A DNA stretch of 64,000 nucleotides from an uncultured SAR86 cluster bacterium. GTDB taxonomy: Bacteria; Pseudomonadota; Gammaproteobacteria; Magnimaribacterales; AG-339-G14. Where the stretch lies: NCBI GenBank assembly GCA_902526045.1, contig CABZJI010000001.1, forward strand, positions 459,900-523,899. The letters run 5' to 3'. Below, one piece after another: positions 1 to 11,916 of the stretch (the first letter of the stretch is position 1; every line of letters starts with the position of its first letter). Below the pieces are notes generated by a model, which saw nothing but the letters and a program-made list of their open reading frames with translations, did not search any database and was not told the origin of the DNA. The translations under genes were made by a program, and so were the position numbers.

Positions 1-157
1 TAAATTCGACACGAAAAATCTTAGATATTCCGTTGGTTTAGCAGTAACTTGGATTACACAACTAGGCCCTTTATCATTTGCGATTTCTCAAGTATTTAAT
101 AGGGATCCATTGGAAGAAGTAGAGCAGTTTCAATTTGAAATTGGTACGCAATTCTAA
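1..157 (+). CDS. bamA: BamA outer-membrane assembly factor, C-terminal end (partial)
   Basis: An open frame (codons starting at base 2) enters from the left edge and stops at 155-157. Its last residues include LGPLSFAISQVFNRD and end FQFEIGTQF. This is the closing beta-strand of the BamA barrel, with the aromatic C-terminal beta-signal ending in Phe. BamA inserts beta-barrel proteins into the outer membrane. The call rests on only about 51 residues, but the motif is characteristic and the next gene is skp, the usual neighbour. The N-terminal POTRA domains and most of the barrel lie outside the window. Confidence 0.9.
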   Translation, partial: KFDTKNLRYSVGLAVTWITQLGPLSFAISQVFNRDPLEEVEQFQFEIGTQF

Positions 158-233
158 AATATTTATTGGATAATTTGCCCTGCTATCATGTAAACTTGCC
201 TCAAATTTAGAAAATTAATACATAAGGCATATT

Positions 234-764
234 ATGAAAAAAATTACTTCCGCTTTAATCTTAGCCGCTCAAATATTTTTAGGTGGTTCTTTACTAGCGA
301 ATACTGATGGAATGGCTGTTATAGATTATCAAGCAATCTTTTTTGGAACTGATGCAGCAAGACAGGCATTTGAAGAGCTTCAAGAGTCTGATGAATACAA
401 AGAAATCACGGATGATATTGCCTTAAAAGATGGAGAAAGAAAGGACACAGCAGATAAGCTTGAAAAAGATGGGCCCACAATGTCAGAATCTGAAAAAGCT
501 GATCTTTATAAAAAGATTCAATCGCTAACCCAAGATTTGCAGTTTTTAGCTCAAAAGAGAGGAGCACTCGAGCAAGAATTAGGTCAAAAATTACAAGCCG
601 AGCAAGCGGAAACAGTTCAAAAAGTCGTCAATGAACTTATTATTGCCAAAAAAATCAAGCTATTATTCAGGAGAGAGGCTTTAGCAGCATTTGAGGGAAC
701 TAATCCGCTGATAAACATTACTCCTGAAGTAATAGAGCTGATAAATCAAGAAAGCGAAGAATAA
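234..764 (+). CDS. skp: Periplasmic chaperone Skp/OmpH
   Basis: The 176-residue protein starts with a Sec signal peptide: MKK, a hydrophobic stretch over residues 5-21, then a small-residue cleavage region near LLANT. The middle (about residues 50-135) is rich in Glu, Lys and Gln with heptad spacing, as expected for the coiled-coil tentacles of Skp, which holds unfolded outer-membrane proteins in the periplasm. An AAGG Shine-Dalgarno-like element precedes the ATG. The position between bamA and lpxD is the classical gammaproteobacterial order. The length is close to the family norm of about 160. Primary sequence in this family is weakly conserved, so synteny carries part of the call. Confidence 0.88.
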   Translation: MKKITSALILAAQIFLGGSLLANTDGMAVIDYQAIFFGTDAARQAFEELQESDEYKEITDDIALKDGERKDTADKLEKDGPTMSESEKADLYKKIQSLTQDLQFLAQKRGALEQELGQKLQAEQAETVQKVVNELIIAKKIKLLFRREALAAFEGTNPLINITPEVIELINQESEE

Positions 765-773
765 GATTAAATT

Positions 774-1715
774 TTGTCCTCAAAGCCCTATAAGCTTAGT
801 TACATAGCAAAATATATCGGCGCTTCATTAGATGGAGATGATATTGAGATATCGTCCATGAAATCTCTGGCTTCAGCATCTGAAAATGATATTTCATTTT
901 TTTACAACAATAAGTTCAAAGAAGACCTTTTAAAAACCAATGCAGGTGCTGTTATTACAGATACTGCGAACTCAAAATACTTTAAAGGAAATAAATTAAT
1001 AATAGATAATGTTCATCTTGCTTATGCTAAAGCAACTGACTTATTTACTGAATCAACTTTTTTATCTGAAAAAAAAGATTTATCCAAGGAAGCATTTATC
1101 AATAAAGATGCTTTAATTTCAGACGATGTTTATGTTGGATCTGGTTGCGTGATAGAAAAAAACGTCGAAATAGGAAAGGGTTCTATTTTATTACCTAATG
1201 TAACTATACTTTCTAATGTTTCAATTGGTGAGAATTGTATAATCCATTCAGGTACTGTAATCGGCTCAGATGGACTTGGTTTTGCTAAGGACGAAAATGA
1301 TAAATGGAGAAAAATAAACCATTTGGGAAAAGTGATGATAAGTAATGATGTTGAGATAGGATCTAATTGTACTATTGATAGAGGTACTCTTGACGACACA
1401 ATCATAGGCGAAAATGTGAAGTTAGATGATCAAGTTCATATTGCGCATAATTGCAAAATCGGAAAATCAACAATAATGGGAGCAAATGCAACAATTGGAG
1501 GAAGCACAATCATTGGAGAAAACTGCATGATAGGTGGACTTTGTGGAGTAGCTGACAATTTAGTTATAGCAGATGGAGTTACAGTGTCTCCAGTTTCATT
1601 CATATTTAAATCAATCAATAAAGCGGGTAAATACTCAGGTTCAGCACCGCTGATGCCAAGGGGAGAATGGTTGAAAGCTTCAGCAACTTATAAAAAATTA
1701 TCAAAAAAAGATTAA
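774..1715 (+). CDS. lpxD: UDP-3-O-acylglucosamine N-acyltransferase LpxD
   Basis: This enzyme adds the N-linked hydroxyacyl chain from acyl-ACP in the third step of lipid A synthesis. The 313-residue protein has an N-terminal uridine-binding domain (about 1-100) followed by hexapeptide repeats of left-handed beta-helix type ([LIV]-G-x-x-x-x) from about residue 110 to 265. The motif HIAHNCKIG supplies the probable catalytic His at about residue 225, equivalent to His239 of E. coli LpxD. The start is TTG at 774, nine bases after the skp stop; the next in-frame Met would remove conserved N-terminal sequence. The stop overlaps the fabZ start as TAATG. Confidence 0.96.
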   Translation: MSSKPYKLSYIAKYIGASLDGDDIEISSMKSLASASENDISFFYNNKFKEDLLKTNAGAVITDTANSKYFKGNKLIIDNVHLAYAKATDLFTESTFLSEKKDLSKEAFINKDALISDDVYVGSGCVIEKNVEIGKGSILLPNVTILSNVSIGENCIIHSGTVIGSDGLGFAKDENDKWRKINHLGKVMISNDVEIGSNCTIDRGTLDDTIIGENVKLDDQVHIAHNCKIGKSTIMGANATIGGSTIIGENCMIGGLCGVADNLVIADGVTVSPVSFIFKSINKAGKYSGSAPLMPRGEWLKASATYKKLSKKD

Positions 1716-2152
1716 TGATTGAAAAGCAAGATATAAAAAGATATTTACCTCATAGAGAACCTTTCTTATTTGTTGATGGCGTGACAGAAATAATTGAAGA
1801 TGAATATATAAAAGGTTTCAAAGAGGTTAAAGAAGAGGAGTATTATTTTAAAGGTCATTTTCCTGATAACCCTATTCTTCCCGGAGTAATAATTATTGAG
1901 GCGTTAGCTCAAGTATCAGGAATTTTAGGTTTTGTTACCATGAATAAGACCCCTGAAGAGGGTTCAATTTACTACTTTGTTGGAGCTGATAATGTACGTT
2001 TTAGATCTCCAGTTGTACCACCAAGTTTATTAACATTAGAATCTAAGAAAATTCAGGATAGGCGCGGCATATGGAAGTTTGACTGCAAAGCCTCATTGGA
2101 AGAGAATTTAGTTTGTTCCGCTACAATTTTATGTGCAGACAGACCAAAATGA
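1715..2152 (+). CDS. fabZ: 3-hydroxyacyl-ACP dehydratase FabZ
   Basis: This hot-dog fold dehydratase of type II fatty acid synthesis removes water from 3-hydroxyacyl-ACP. The 145-residue protein has the family N-terminus YLPHREPFLFVD and the active-site segment GHFPDNPILPGVIIIEALAQ, with the catalytic His (GHFP) and Glu (IEA). The gene starts at a TAATG junction with lpxD and ends at an ATGA junction with lpxA, so translational coupling is likely. It sits in the lpx cluster because 3-hydroxyacyl-ACP is shared between phospholipid and lipid A synthesis. Length is normal. Confidence 0.97.
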   Translation: MIEKQDIKRYLPHREPFLFVDGVTEIIEDEYIKGFKEVKEEEYYFKGHFPDNPILPGVIIIEALAQVSGILGFVTMNKTPEEGSIYYFVGADNVRFRSPVVPPSLLTLESKKIQDRRGIWKFDCKASLEENLVCSATILCADRPK

Positions 2153-2919
2153 TTCATGAAACTGCAATAATAGATCCGTCAGCAAAAATCGCTATAAATG
2201 TCTCAATTGGTGCGTATTCCTCTATTGGTAAAGATGTAGAGATTGGTTCAGGAACTATAATTGAATCGAATGTAGTCATTCATAAAAACTCAAAGCTAGG
2301 AAAAGATAATCATATATATTCTTTTGCAAGCATAGGAGGAGATCCTCAAGATTTGAAATATGAGGATGAAGAAACTTTTCTCAAGATTGGTAATAACAAC
2401 CAAATACGAGAGGGAGTTACTATGAATAGAGGGACTGCCCAAGAGAAAGGTGTAACAACAATTGGAAATAATAATCTGTTTATGGCTTATTCTCATGTAG
2501 CTCACGATTGCACTTTAAATGATGATATCGTTTTAGTTAATAATGTGGCTTTAGCGGGAGTTGTAAATATTGCAAAAGGTGCAAGGTTAGGCGGTTATAC
2601 TTTAGTTCATCAATTTTGCAATATAGGTCCATATAGTTTTTGTGCCATGGGATCTGCAGTTTCAAAAGATATCCCTGCCTTTGTAAGAGTTAGTGGAAAT
2701 CCTGCCATACCAAGAGGACTGAATATAATTGGAATCCAAAGATTAGATCTTGATAAAGGCCAGTCATCACTGCTAAAAAAATTCTATAAGCTTGTATATT
2801 TAAGAAAACTTAAACTCGATCAAGCCATCTCAGAGATTGAAAAAGAAGTATCCAATTTTGATGAAGGAAAACTTTTTCTTGATTCAATCCAAAGTTCTGA
2901 TCGAGGAATTGTTCGCTAA
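2149..2919 (+). CDS. lpxA: UDP-N-acetylglucosamine acyltransferase LpxA
   Basis: LpxA catalyses the first acylation of UDP-GlcNAc in lipid A synthesis and works as a soluble homotrimer. The start MIHETAIIDPSAKI at 2149 was chosen over an upstream in-frame ATG because it matches the family N-terminus and forms the ATGA overlap with the fabZ stop. That gives 256 residues, close to the E. coli length of 262. Hexapeptide repeats cover about residues 1-185. The motif HVAHDC places the catalytic His at residue 119 (E. coli His125). An alpha-helical C-terminal domain follows. Confidence 0.97.
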   Translation: MIHETAIIDPSAKIAINVSIGAYSSIGKDVEIGSGTIIESNVVIHKNSKLGKDNHIYSFASIGGDPQDLKYEDEETFLKIGNNNQIREGVTMNRGTAQEKGVTTIGNNNLFMAYSHVAHDCTLNDDIVLVNNVALAGVVNIAKGARLGGYTLVHQFCNIGPYSFCAMGSAVSKDIPAFVRVSGNPAIPRGLNIIGIQRLDLDKGQSSLLKKFYKLVYLRKLKLDQAISEIEKEVSNFDEGKLFLDSIQSSDRGIVR

Positions 2920-4034
2920 TGCCATTGAAAGTGGGGCTATGTGCCACTGAGTCGTCTGGAGATATTCTCGGTTCAGACTTAATTAGAAACCTTAAATCTA
3001 AAGATCCAAATATAGAGTTTTTTGGCCTTGGTGGCTCTAAAATGCGAAAAGAGGGTTTCAACTCATTTGATTCAAATGAAGAATTTCAAGTAATGGGATT
3101 GATTGATCCAATATTTAGAATCAATAGAATTCTTAAAAAAAGAGACGAACTAATTGATCACCTAATAGATAAAAATATAGATATTTTTATAGGAATCGAT
3201 AGCCCATCATTAAATTTAGGAATTTCACGAATTTTAAAAAAAAAGTCCAATGTCAAAACAGTACAGTATGTTTGTCCTCAGGTTTGGGCGTGGAGACCAA
3301 ACAGAGCAAAAAAATTTAATGATTTTTTAGATCTTGTTTTAAATTTATTCCCTTTTGAAAAAAGTTTTCTTCAAAATTTCAGCGTTAATTCAGTTTTTGT
3401 AGGTCACCCTAAAGCATCTCGCATTTCAACTAATATTGATAAATTAAAATATAAATTGGAATTAGACTTAGATCCTAATCTAAAAACACTTTCTTTTTTA
3501 CCTGGGAGCAGAAAATCTGAAATCAAAGCTCATTTGCCCATGATGATTCAAACGATTAATTCTCTATGCAATAAGGGAGATTATCAATTTTTGATTCCCT
3601 TAAGAGATGAAAACGAAATTTCGAGCAATTTAGGTAATTTAAAATCAAAAACTTACAAAATATTCATCGATAAGACAGATTCAGTTCTTGCTGCGACTGA
3701 CATCGCAGTTAGTGTGTCTGGCACAGCTACTCTTGAGTGTCTTTTAAATCAGGTTCCTCCAGTAGTTTGTTACAAAACAAATTTTTTTAATAACTTTCTT
3801 TTGAATCAATTTTTAAAAACAAAATACATTTCACTCCCGAATATTCTTGCAGAGGAGAAATTAATCCCAGAATTGAGACAAGGCTTTGTAAATGTCGATC
3901 AAATAGAAAAAGAGCTGCTTAATTTGAGTGAGGCCACAAACTTAGAACGGATAAAAATGAAATTCCATAAGATTCATAATTCTTTGAAAGTAAATCAAGA
4001 AGATAAATTTAACTGTCTTTTTGATTTAGTATGA
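2919..4034 (+). CDS. lpxB: Lipid-A-disaccharide synthase LpxB
   Basis: This GT19 glycosyltransferase condenses UDP-diacylglucosamine with lipid X to give the lipid A disaccharide on the inner face of the inner membrane. The 371-residue protein has the N-terminal motif ATESSGDILGSDLI, the central segment YVCPQVWAWRPNRAKK and the SFLPGSRKSEI loop. The C-terminal part contains SVSGTATLECLL, typical of the nucleotide-sugar binding half. It starts at a TAATG junction with lpxA and its end overlaps rnhB by four bases. Confidence 0.96.
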   Translation: MPLKVGLCATESSGDILGSDLIRNLKSKDPNIEFFGLGGSKMRKEGFNSFDSNEEFQVMGLIDPIFRINRILKKRDELIDHLIDKNIDIFIGIDSPSLNLGISRILKKKSNVKTVQYVCPQVWAWRPNRAKKFNDFLDLVLNLFPFEKSFLQNFSVNSVFVGHPKASRISTNIDKLKYKLELDLDPNLKTLSFLPGSRKSEIKAHLPMMIQTINSLCNKGDYQFLIPLRDENEISSNLGNLKSKTYKIFIDKTDSVLAATDIAVSVSGTATLECLLNQVPPVVCYKTNFFNNFLLNQFLKTKYISLPNILAEEKLIPELRQGFVNVDQIEKELLNLSEATNLERIKMKFHKIHNSLKVNQEDKFNCLFDLV

Positions 4035-4588
4035 TTCTTGGAGTAGATGAAGTTGGAAGAGGATCCATTGCCGGTCCGGTAGTGTCTGCGGCGGTTATTT
4101 TAGGAGAAAATAAAATCTCTGGGCTTAAGGACTCTAAAGATCTTTCAGAAAAAAAACGTATAGAATATTCTAACCAAATTAAGAAACTATCTCTTGAGTG
4201 GTCTATTGGCTTATCTTCTGCTGAGGAAATAGATAAATACAATATCCGGGAAGCTACTAAGCTTTCAATGATAAGGGCAATAAATAAAGTAAAAAAACCT
4301 TTCTCAAAAATAATTATTGATGGAAATGATAATTTCTTTAATGATAAATCTATAGAATTTATAATCAAAGCTGATACTAAAATTAGGGAAGTAATGGCCG
4401 CTTCTATAATTGCAAAAGTCTATAGAGATGAATACATGAGAGAACTAGAAAATAAATTTAAAGGCTATTTTTTTGATAAACACAAAGGTTACTCAACCAA
4501 ACTTCATAAGAGTATGATTAAGAAATATGGAGTCACAAATATTCATAGAAAATCCTTCAAGCCAGTTAAGCAATTTCTAAATGAATAA
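4031..4588 (+). CDS. rnhB: Ribonuclease HII
   Basis: RNase HII cleaves RNA in RNA-DNA hybrids and removes misincorporated ribonucleotides. The 185-residue protein opens with GVDEVGRGSIAGPVV, which carries the Asp-Glu metal-binding pair; the third acidic residue is probably the Asp in IIDGN, and a further one lies in KADTKIREVMAASIIAKV. The C-terminal HKGYSTKLH segment is also typical. The length is slightly short for the family (E. coli 198). It overlaps lpxB by four bases and dnaE by eight, matching the conserved lpxB-rnhB-dnaE order. Confidence 0.95.
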   Translation: MILGVDEVGRGSIAGPVVSAAVILGENKISGLKDSKDLSEKKRIEYSNQIKKLSLEWSIGLSSAEEIDKYNIREATKLSMIRAINKVKKPFSKIIIDGNDNFFNDKSIEFIIKADTKIREVMAASIIAKVYRDEYMRELENKFKGYFFDKHKGYSTKLHKSMIKKYGVTNIHRKSFKPVKQFLNE

Positions 4589-7500
4589 ATTTACACACTT
4601 AAATATACATTCTCAATATTCAATCTCTGACGGCTTAGTGAGATTAGATGAGCTTTCGAGCAAAGCAAAAGATTTAAATTTTGAATCTATTGCAATAACA
4701 GATGATTCAAATTTATTTGGATTTGTAAAATTTTATAAAGAAATGCGCGACAAAGGCATTAAGCCAATTTGTGGGGTAAATTTTAATTCAGTGAAAGACA
4801 TTTACGATAATTCTGAGTCTGGCAAATTAACTCTTTATGCAAAAAATTTTGAAGGTTATAGAAACCTAACAAAGTTAGTTTCACAATCCCATATAGAAGG
4901 AAGAATTAGATCGATACCTCATCTTAAGTTGGAGTGGCTTAAAGATTTAAATGAAGGATTAATTTTATTATCAGGAGACATGGAAGGGCACATCGCTGAT
5001 GCAATTCTAAAAAATAATTTTGAGCTAGCCGAAGCAAGAATAGATTTTTTTAAAAAAATATTTAATGAGAATTTCTTTATTGAGATTTCAAGGCTAGGAA
5101 GGGAAAGGGAAGAAGATTATATAAATATTGTCTCAACTATGGCGGCTAAGGCAAAAATACCTCTTGTAGCAACCAATCAGGTTAGATTCATGGAAGAAGA
5201 AGAATTTGAAGCTCATGAAACGAGAGTATGTATTCAAAATGGAAATGTTCTAAGCGATCCTGCAAGAAAAAAGAATTACTTATCAACTCAGTATTTCAAA
5301 TCAACAGATGAAATGTTTGAGTTGTTTGAGGATATACCAGAAGCTTTAGAAAATTCTTATTTGATTTCACAAAAATGCAACCTTGAAATAGAGCTAGGCA
5401 AATATATTCTTCCTGACTTTGAAACACCTAATGGTGAAACAGAAGATGATTACTTAAAAAAAATATCTATCGAGGGCCTGCATAAAATTTTTGGTGATGA
5501 AGTTAAGGAAAATTATTTTTCAAGGCTAGATTTTGAATTAAGTGTAATTCAAAAAATGGGATATTCAGGTTATTTTTTAATTGTTGCAGATTTTGTTAAC
5601 TGGGCTAAAGAGAATGATGTACCTGTTGGTCCAGGAAGGGGATCCGGAGCTGGATCATTAGTTGCATATGCAATAGGTATAACAGGATTAGATCCAATCA
5701 AATATGATCTTTTGTTTGAAAGATTTCTGAACCCAGACCGAATTAGTAATCCAGATTTTGATATTGATTTTTGTAAGGATGGTAGGGAAAAAGTAATTGA
5801 ATACGTCACAAATAAATACGGTCAAGATTCTGTTGCTCAAATAAGCACCCTAGGCACTATGGCTGCTAGAGCAGTTGTAAGAGATGTGGCAAGAGCTCAA
5901 GGAAAATCCTATAGCCTTGCAGATCGTATAGCTAAATTAATCCCTTTTCATCCTGATATGACATTAAAAACTGCATTGCAAAATAAAGAATTAAAACAAG
6001 CAATCAAAAATGATGAAGATGCAGAAGAAATCATTGAGATGTCACAGAAACTTGAGGGTTTATCAAGGAATGTGGGAAAGCATGCAGCTGGGGTAGTTAT
6101 GGCTCCATCAAAAATAACTGATTTTTCCGCTCTCTATTTAGATGAGGAAACCGGTGCAGTATCGACTCAATACGATATGAAAGATATTGAACTTGTTGGA
6201 TTGCAAAAATTTGATTTCTTAGGCCTAAAAACTTTAACAATAATGAAAAACGCCCTGAAGCTAATTAATCAGAATAGGAAGACTTTAAAACTTGAAACAA
6301 TTAATTTAGATGACCTTCCTCTTGATGATTCAAAGACTTACCAGCTACTCCAAAAAGGCTTAACAACTGCTGTTTTTCAGCTGGAATCACGAGGAATAAA
6401 AGAGTACATAGTAAAGCTAAAACCGAATAACTTTGAAGATATTATTACCTTAATTGCCCTCTACAGGCCTGGTCCGCTGGAAATGAATATGGTTGATACA
6501 TATATTGAAAGAAAACATGGAAGAGAAGAATTTTCATACGGAGACGAATCAGTTGAAAAAATACTCGATAAAACTCACGGAGTGATTGTTTATCAAGAAC
6601 AAGTTATGCAGTTGGCTCAAGAATTCTCCGGTTTTTCGCTTGCTGAAGCGGATATTCTTAGAAGAGCGATGGGAAAGAAAATAGCTTCAGAAATGGAAGA
6701 ACAAAAAGAACCTTTCATAAAGGGCGCAATTGAAAAAGGAAAAAATAAAAGATTTGCAGAAGGATTATTTGATCAAATTGAAAAATTTGCTGGCTATGGT
6801 TTTAATAGGTCTCATTCTGCAGCTTACGCCTTTATTTCTTATCAAACAGCATGGTTAAAAGCCCATTATCCAGCAGAGTTTATGTCTGCTGTTTTAAGTT
6901 CAGAAATGGACGATACTGATAAGATTCAGATGCTTCTTGATGACTGTAAGCTTTTGGGACTAAAAGTTTTGCCACCCGATATTAATTCAAGTTTTTATGA
7001 GTTTAGAAATATTGATAATGAAACACTTATGTATGGATTAGGAGCAATAAAGGGAGTAGGTAAGTCAGCTATCGAAAGTATAATTGATAACAGAAACTCA
7101 AAAGGAAACTTCGAGACACTCTCAGATTTTTCTAGTCGTATTGATACAGAAAAAGTAGGAAAAAGAGCTCTTGAACCGCTGATTGCTTCTGGCTCAATGG
7201 ATTCATTTCAATCCAGCAGGGAAGAGATGTTTGTGAATATTGAATCTGCTTTGAAGTTTGCCAGACAGGTGTCTGAAGAGAAAAAAAGCGGTATCGATGA
7301 TTTATTCGGGAATGTTGAACTACCAAATGTTATTCAAATCACAAAAGCAAAATCTATAGAGTTTGATAAATCACTGGGTGAGCTAAACTCTTTAGGATTT
7401 TATCTTTCATGTCATCCAATGGATGAATATAAATGGGAAATTGAGGAGATTTGCCCTAACAGGATTTCTAGTCTCAATGAGGATAAGAATATCCAAAGAT

Positions 7501-8018
7501 GTGCTGGTGTTATAACTACCAAAAGGACAATTCAAGGCAGGAGAGGTCCGGTAACCTTTGCAACATTAGATGATGGAACCGAAAAAATAGAGATTATTCT
7601 GGGTTCTGATGTAATGCAATCAATGCAGGTTGAATTGAATAACAAAGATATTTTTATTGTAGACGGCAAAGTTACTGTAGATAATTCTCGAGAAGTTTTG
7701 TACGGATTAGCAAAAAAAATTGAGATTACTAATATTAATACTCTTGAAAACTTAAGAATCAGAATGGTAGAAAAATTAAGAATATCCTTGATCGAATCAA
7801 AAAAGTCCAACATTGAAAGCTTCAAGAGACTCCTCGATGACCTTAACACAGAATCTTCTATAGGTTGTCCTGTTGAGCTGAAATATACTTCAAAAAAATC
7901 TGAAGCAGAAATAGAATTCGATGACGATAGAAGAATACTGCTGACCAACAACACCATGAAAGCTCTTCTAAATACATATGGAAGAGATAATTTAGAACTT
8001 ATGTATCATAGAAGGTAA
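4581..8018 (+). CDS. dnaE: DNA polymerase III alpha subunit
   Basis: This is the replicative polymerase subunit, 1145 residues against about 1160 in E. coli. The N-terminal PHP domain begins HLNIHSQYSISDG. The polymerase core contains GPGRGSGAGSLVAYAIGI and the catalytic Asp motif PDFDIDF near residue 391, with a further active-site Asp in KFDFLGLKTL. The finger region includes RPGPLEMNMV and YQEQVMQLAQ. A helix-hairpin-helix segment (about 820) and an OB-fold (about 980-1060) precede a C-terminal tail that would bind tau. As in other gammaproteobacterial DnaE proteins, the PHP metal ligands look incomplete, so an inactive PHP domain is inferred. Confidence 0.98.
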   Translation: MNKFTHLNIHSQYSISDGLVRLDELSSKAKDLNFESIAITDDSNLFGFVKFYKEMRDKGIKPICGVNFNSVKDIYDNSESGKLTLYAKNFEGYRNLTKLVSQSHIEGRIRSIPHLKLEWLKDLNEGLILLSGDMEGHIADAILKNNFELAEARIDFFKKIFNENFFIEISRLGREREEDYINIVSTMAAKAKIPLVATNQVRFMEEEEFEAHETRVCIQNGNVLSDPARKKNYLSTQYFKSTDEMFELFEDIPEALENSYLISQKCNLEIELGKYILPDFETPNGETEDDYLKKISIEGLHKIFGDEVKENYFSRLDFELSVIQKMGYSGYFLIVADFVNWAKENDVPVGPGRGSGAGSLVAYAIGITGLDPIKYDLLFERFLNPDRISNPDFDIDFCKDGREKVIEYVTNKYGQDSVAQISTLGTMAARAVVRDVARAQGKSYSLADRIAKLIPFHPDMTLKTALQNKELKQAIKNDEDAEEIIEMSQKLEGLSRNVGKHAAGVVMAPSKITDFSALYLDEETGAVSTQYDMKDIELVGLQKFDFLGLKTLTIMKNALKLINQNRKTLKLETINLDDLPLDDSKTYQLLQKGLTTAVFQLESRGIKEYIVKLKPNNFEDIITLIALYRPGPLEMNMVDTYIERKHGREEFSYGDESVEKILDKTHGVIVYQEQVMQLAQEFSGFSLAEADILRRAMGKKIASEMEEQKEPFIKGAIEKGKNKRFAEGLFDQIEKFAGYGFNRSHSAAYAFISYQTAWLKAHYPAEFMSAVLSSEMDDTDKIQMLLDDCKLLGLKVLPPDINSSFYEFRNIDNETLMYGLGAIKGVGKSAIESIIDNRNSKGNFETLSDFSSRIDTEKVGKRALEPLIASGSMDSFQSSREEMFVNIESALKFARQVSEEKKSGIDDLFGNVELPNVIQITKAKSIEFDKSLGELNSLGFYLSCHPMDEYKWEIEEICPNRISSLNEDKNIQRCAGVITTKRTIQGRRGPVTFATLDDGTEKIEIILGSDVMQSMQVELNNKDIFIVDGKVTVDNSREVLYGLAKKIEITNINTLENLRIRMVEKLRISLIESKKSNIESFKRLLDDLNTESSIGCPVELKYTSKKSEAEIEFDDDRRILLTNNTMKALLNTYGRDNLELMYHRR

Positions 8019-8968
8019 TGTCTTATTCTTTTTTAGATTTTGAAAAACCAATCAGCCTTTTAGAAAAAAAGATTGAGGATCTGCGCTCGAGCCAGGACCA
8101 ACCTGATGTTATTCAAAGTCAAATTGACTCTCTTAACAAAGAAATTATTAAAATAACTAATGATCTTTACTCAAATCTTTCAATATGGCAAAAAGTTCAA
8201 GTTGCGAGACATCCACACAGACCTCATTTTAGCGATTATATAGAAAAGATTTTTGATAATTTTGATGAACATCATGGCGATAGAAATTTTGGTGATGATA
8301 GAGCAATAATTGGAGGGACCGCTTTTTTCAAAGGAAAACCTGTGATGCTTATCGGCCATGAAAAAGGCAAGGATACGAAAGATAAGATAGTAAGAAATTT
8401 TGGCATGTCACAACCTGAAGGTTATAGAAAAGCAGCTAGGTTAATGAAGCTTGCAGAAGATTTTTCTATGCCTGTCATAACATTTATCGATACTCCTGGG
8501 GCTTATCCTGGCATTGAAAGTGAGGAAAGAGGAAACTCACAGGCTATAGCATACAACCTAAGTGTTATGTCTAAACTTAAAACACCCATCATTGTAATTA
8601 TTACCGGAGAAGGTGGTTCTGGTGGAGCTTTGGCAATTGGAGTGGGAGATAACATATCCATGTTAGAGTACTCTATTTATTCTGTGGCTTCTCCAGAAGC
8701 TTGTGCGTCAATCGTTTGGAGAGATTCCTCAAAAGCCGAGGATGCTGCCAAAGCAATGAAACTAGATGCTTCTAATCTTTTAGAATTAAGTTTGATAGAT
8801 AAAATCATCGTTGAGCCCTTAGGCGGTGCTCACAGAGATATTCAAAAAATGAGTTCTGTGCTAACAGAACACATTTCTGAGCAGCTCAATAAATGTTCTT
8901 CCCTCAACATTTCGGATCTTCTTAATGAAAGACACAAGAAAATTATGAGCTACGGAGCCATTGAGTAA
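8018..8968 (+). CDS. accA: Acetyl-CoA carboxylase carboxyltransferase alpha subunit
   Basis: AccA, with AccD, transfers the carboxyl group from carboxybiotin to acetyl-CoA and so makes malonyl-CoA. The 316-residue protein matches the family length (319 in E. coli) and starts SYSFLDFEKPI. Typical motifs are ARHPHRPHFSDYIEKIF, the oxyanion segment FIDTPGAYPGIESEERG and GEGGSGGALAIGVGD. The start overlaps the dnaE stop as TAATG and tilS follows with no gap, the standard dnaE-accA-tilS order. Confidence 0.98.
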   Translation: MSYSFLDFEKPISLLEKKIEDLRSSQDQPDVIQSQIDSLNKEIIKITNDLYSNLSIWQKVQVARHPHRPHFSDYIEKIFDNFDEHHGDRNFGDDRAIIGGTAFFKGKPVMLIGHEKGKDTKDKIVRNFGMSQPEGYRKAARLMKLAEDFSMPVITFIDTPGAYPGIESEERGNSQAIAYNLSVMSKLKTPIIVIITGEGGSGGALAIGVGDNISMLEYSIYSVASPEACASIVWRDSSKAEDAAKAMKLDASNLLELSLIDKIIVEPLGGAHRDIQKMSSVLTEHISEQLNKCSSLNISDLLNERHKKIMSYGAIE

Positions 8969-11598
<2,630 letters not shown>

Positions 11599-11628
11599 TT
11601 AAATAACCGATAATTAAATTATTATACT
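11599..11628 (+). promoter_or_regulatory. Possible promoter for the HolD-like gene and rimI
   Basis: In the short gap between the divergent leuA and HolD-like genes there is a good -10 box, TATACT, at 11623-11628. The best -35 candidate is TTAAAT at 11599-11604 with an 18-base spacer, which is a weak match. A start near 11635 would leave about 12 bases before the ATG at 11647. The call rests on base pattern only. Confidence 0.3.
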
Positions 11629-11646
11629 ATTCATAGCGAATGATTA

Positions 11647-11916
11647 ATGAATAAAGAAATTTTAAACAAAATGGGCATCTCAACTTATGAATTGGTTGAG
11701 GATTTTATATTTGTAGATAACAAAGTAAAGGCAGTCGATAAAAGCGATGAAAATAATGGCAATAATAAATTTTTAAAGTCATTGGATTATTATTTAAATA
11801 ATTTCACTCAAGATAACTTAAGTGCAATAGATTTCCTAAATTCAAAATCACTGAAGTTATCTGAATTATTGGAAAATTCTCTAAAGAGGAAAAAAGCTTT
11901 GAAAAATGAAAATTAA
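11647..11916 (+). CDS. Candidate DNA polymerase III psi subunit (HolD-like, short)
   Basis: An 89-residue acidic and Lys-rich protein without signal peptide or membrane segment. Residues 4-17, ILNKMGISTYELVE, resemble the N-terminal peptide of E. coli psi (LQQLGITQWSLRRP, recalled from memory), the part that docks on the DnaX clamp-loader subunit. The next-but-one segment LKSLDYYLNNFTQDN could match the following helix of psi. The gene sits directly upstream of rimI with an 11-base overlap, just as holD precedes rimI in E. coli, and the psi partner chi (holC) is in this window. Psi is normally about 137 residues, so this would be a shortened form. If not HolD, it is an unknown small protein. 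Confidence 0.5.
   Translation: MNKEILNKMGISTYELVEDFIFVDNKVKAVDKSDENNGNNKFLKSLDYYLNNFTQDNLSAIDFLNSKSLKLSELLENSLKRKKALKNEN

Noticed and set aside
1130-1405. Minus-strand open frame opposite lpxD, and many similar frames opposite other genes
   Set aside because: They lie wholly inside strongly recognised genes, have no start signal or family features, and their residues mirror the codons of the real gene.
2113-2148. Upstream ATG for LpxA
   Set aside because: The twelve extra residues overlap fabZ; MIHETAII at 2149 is the family start.
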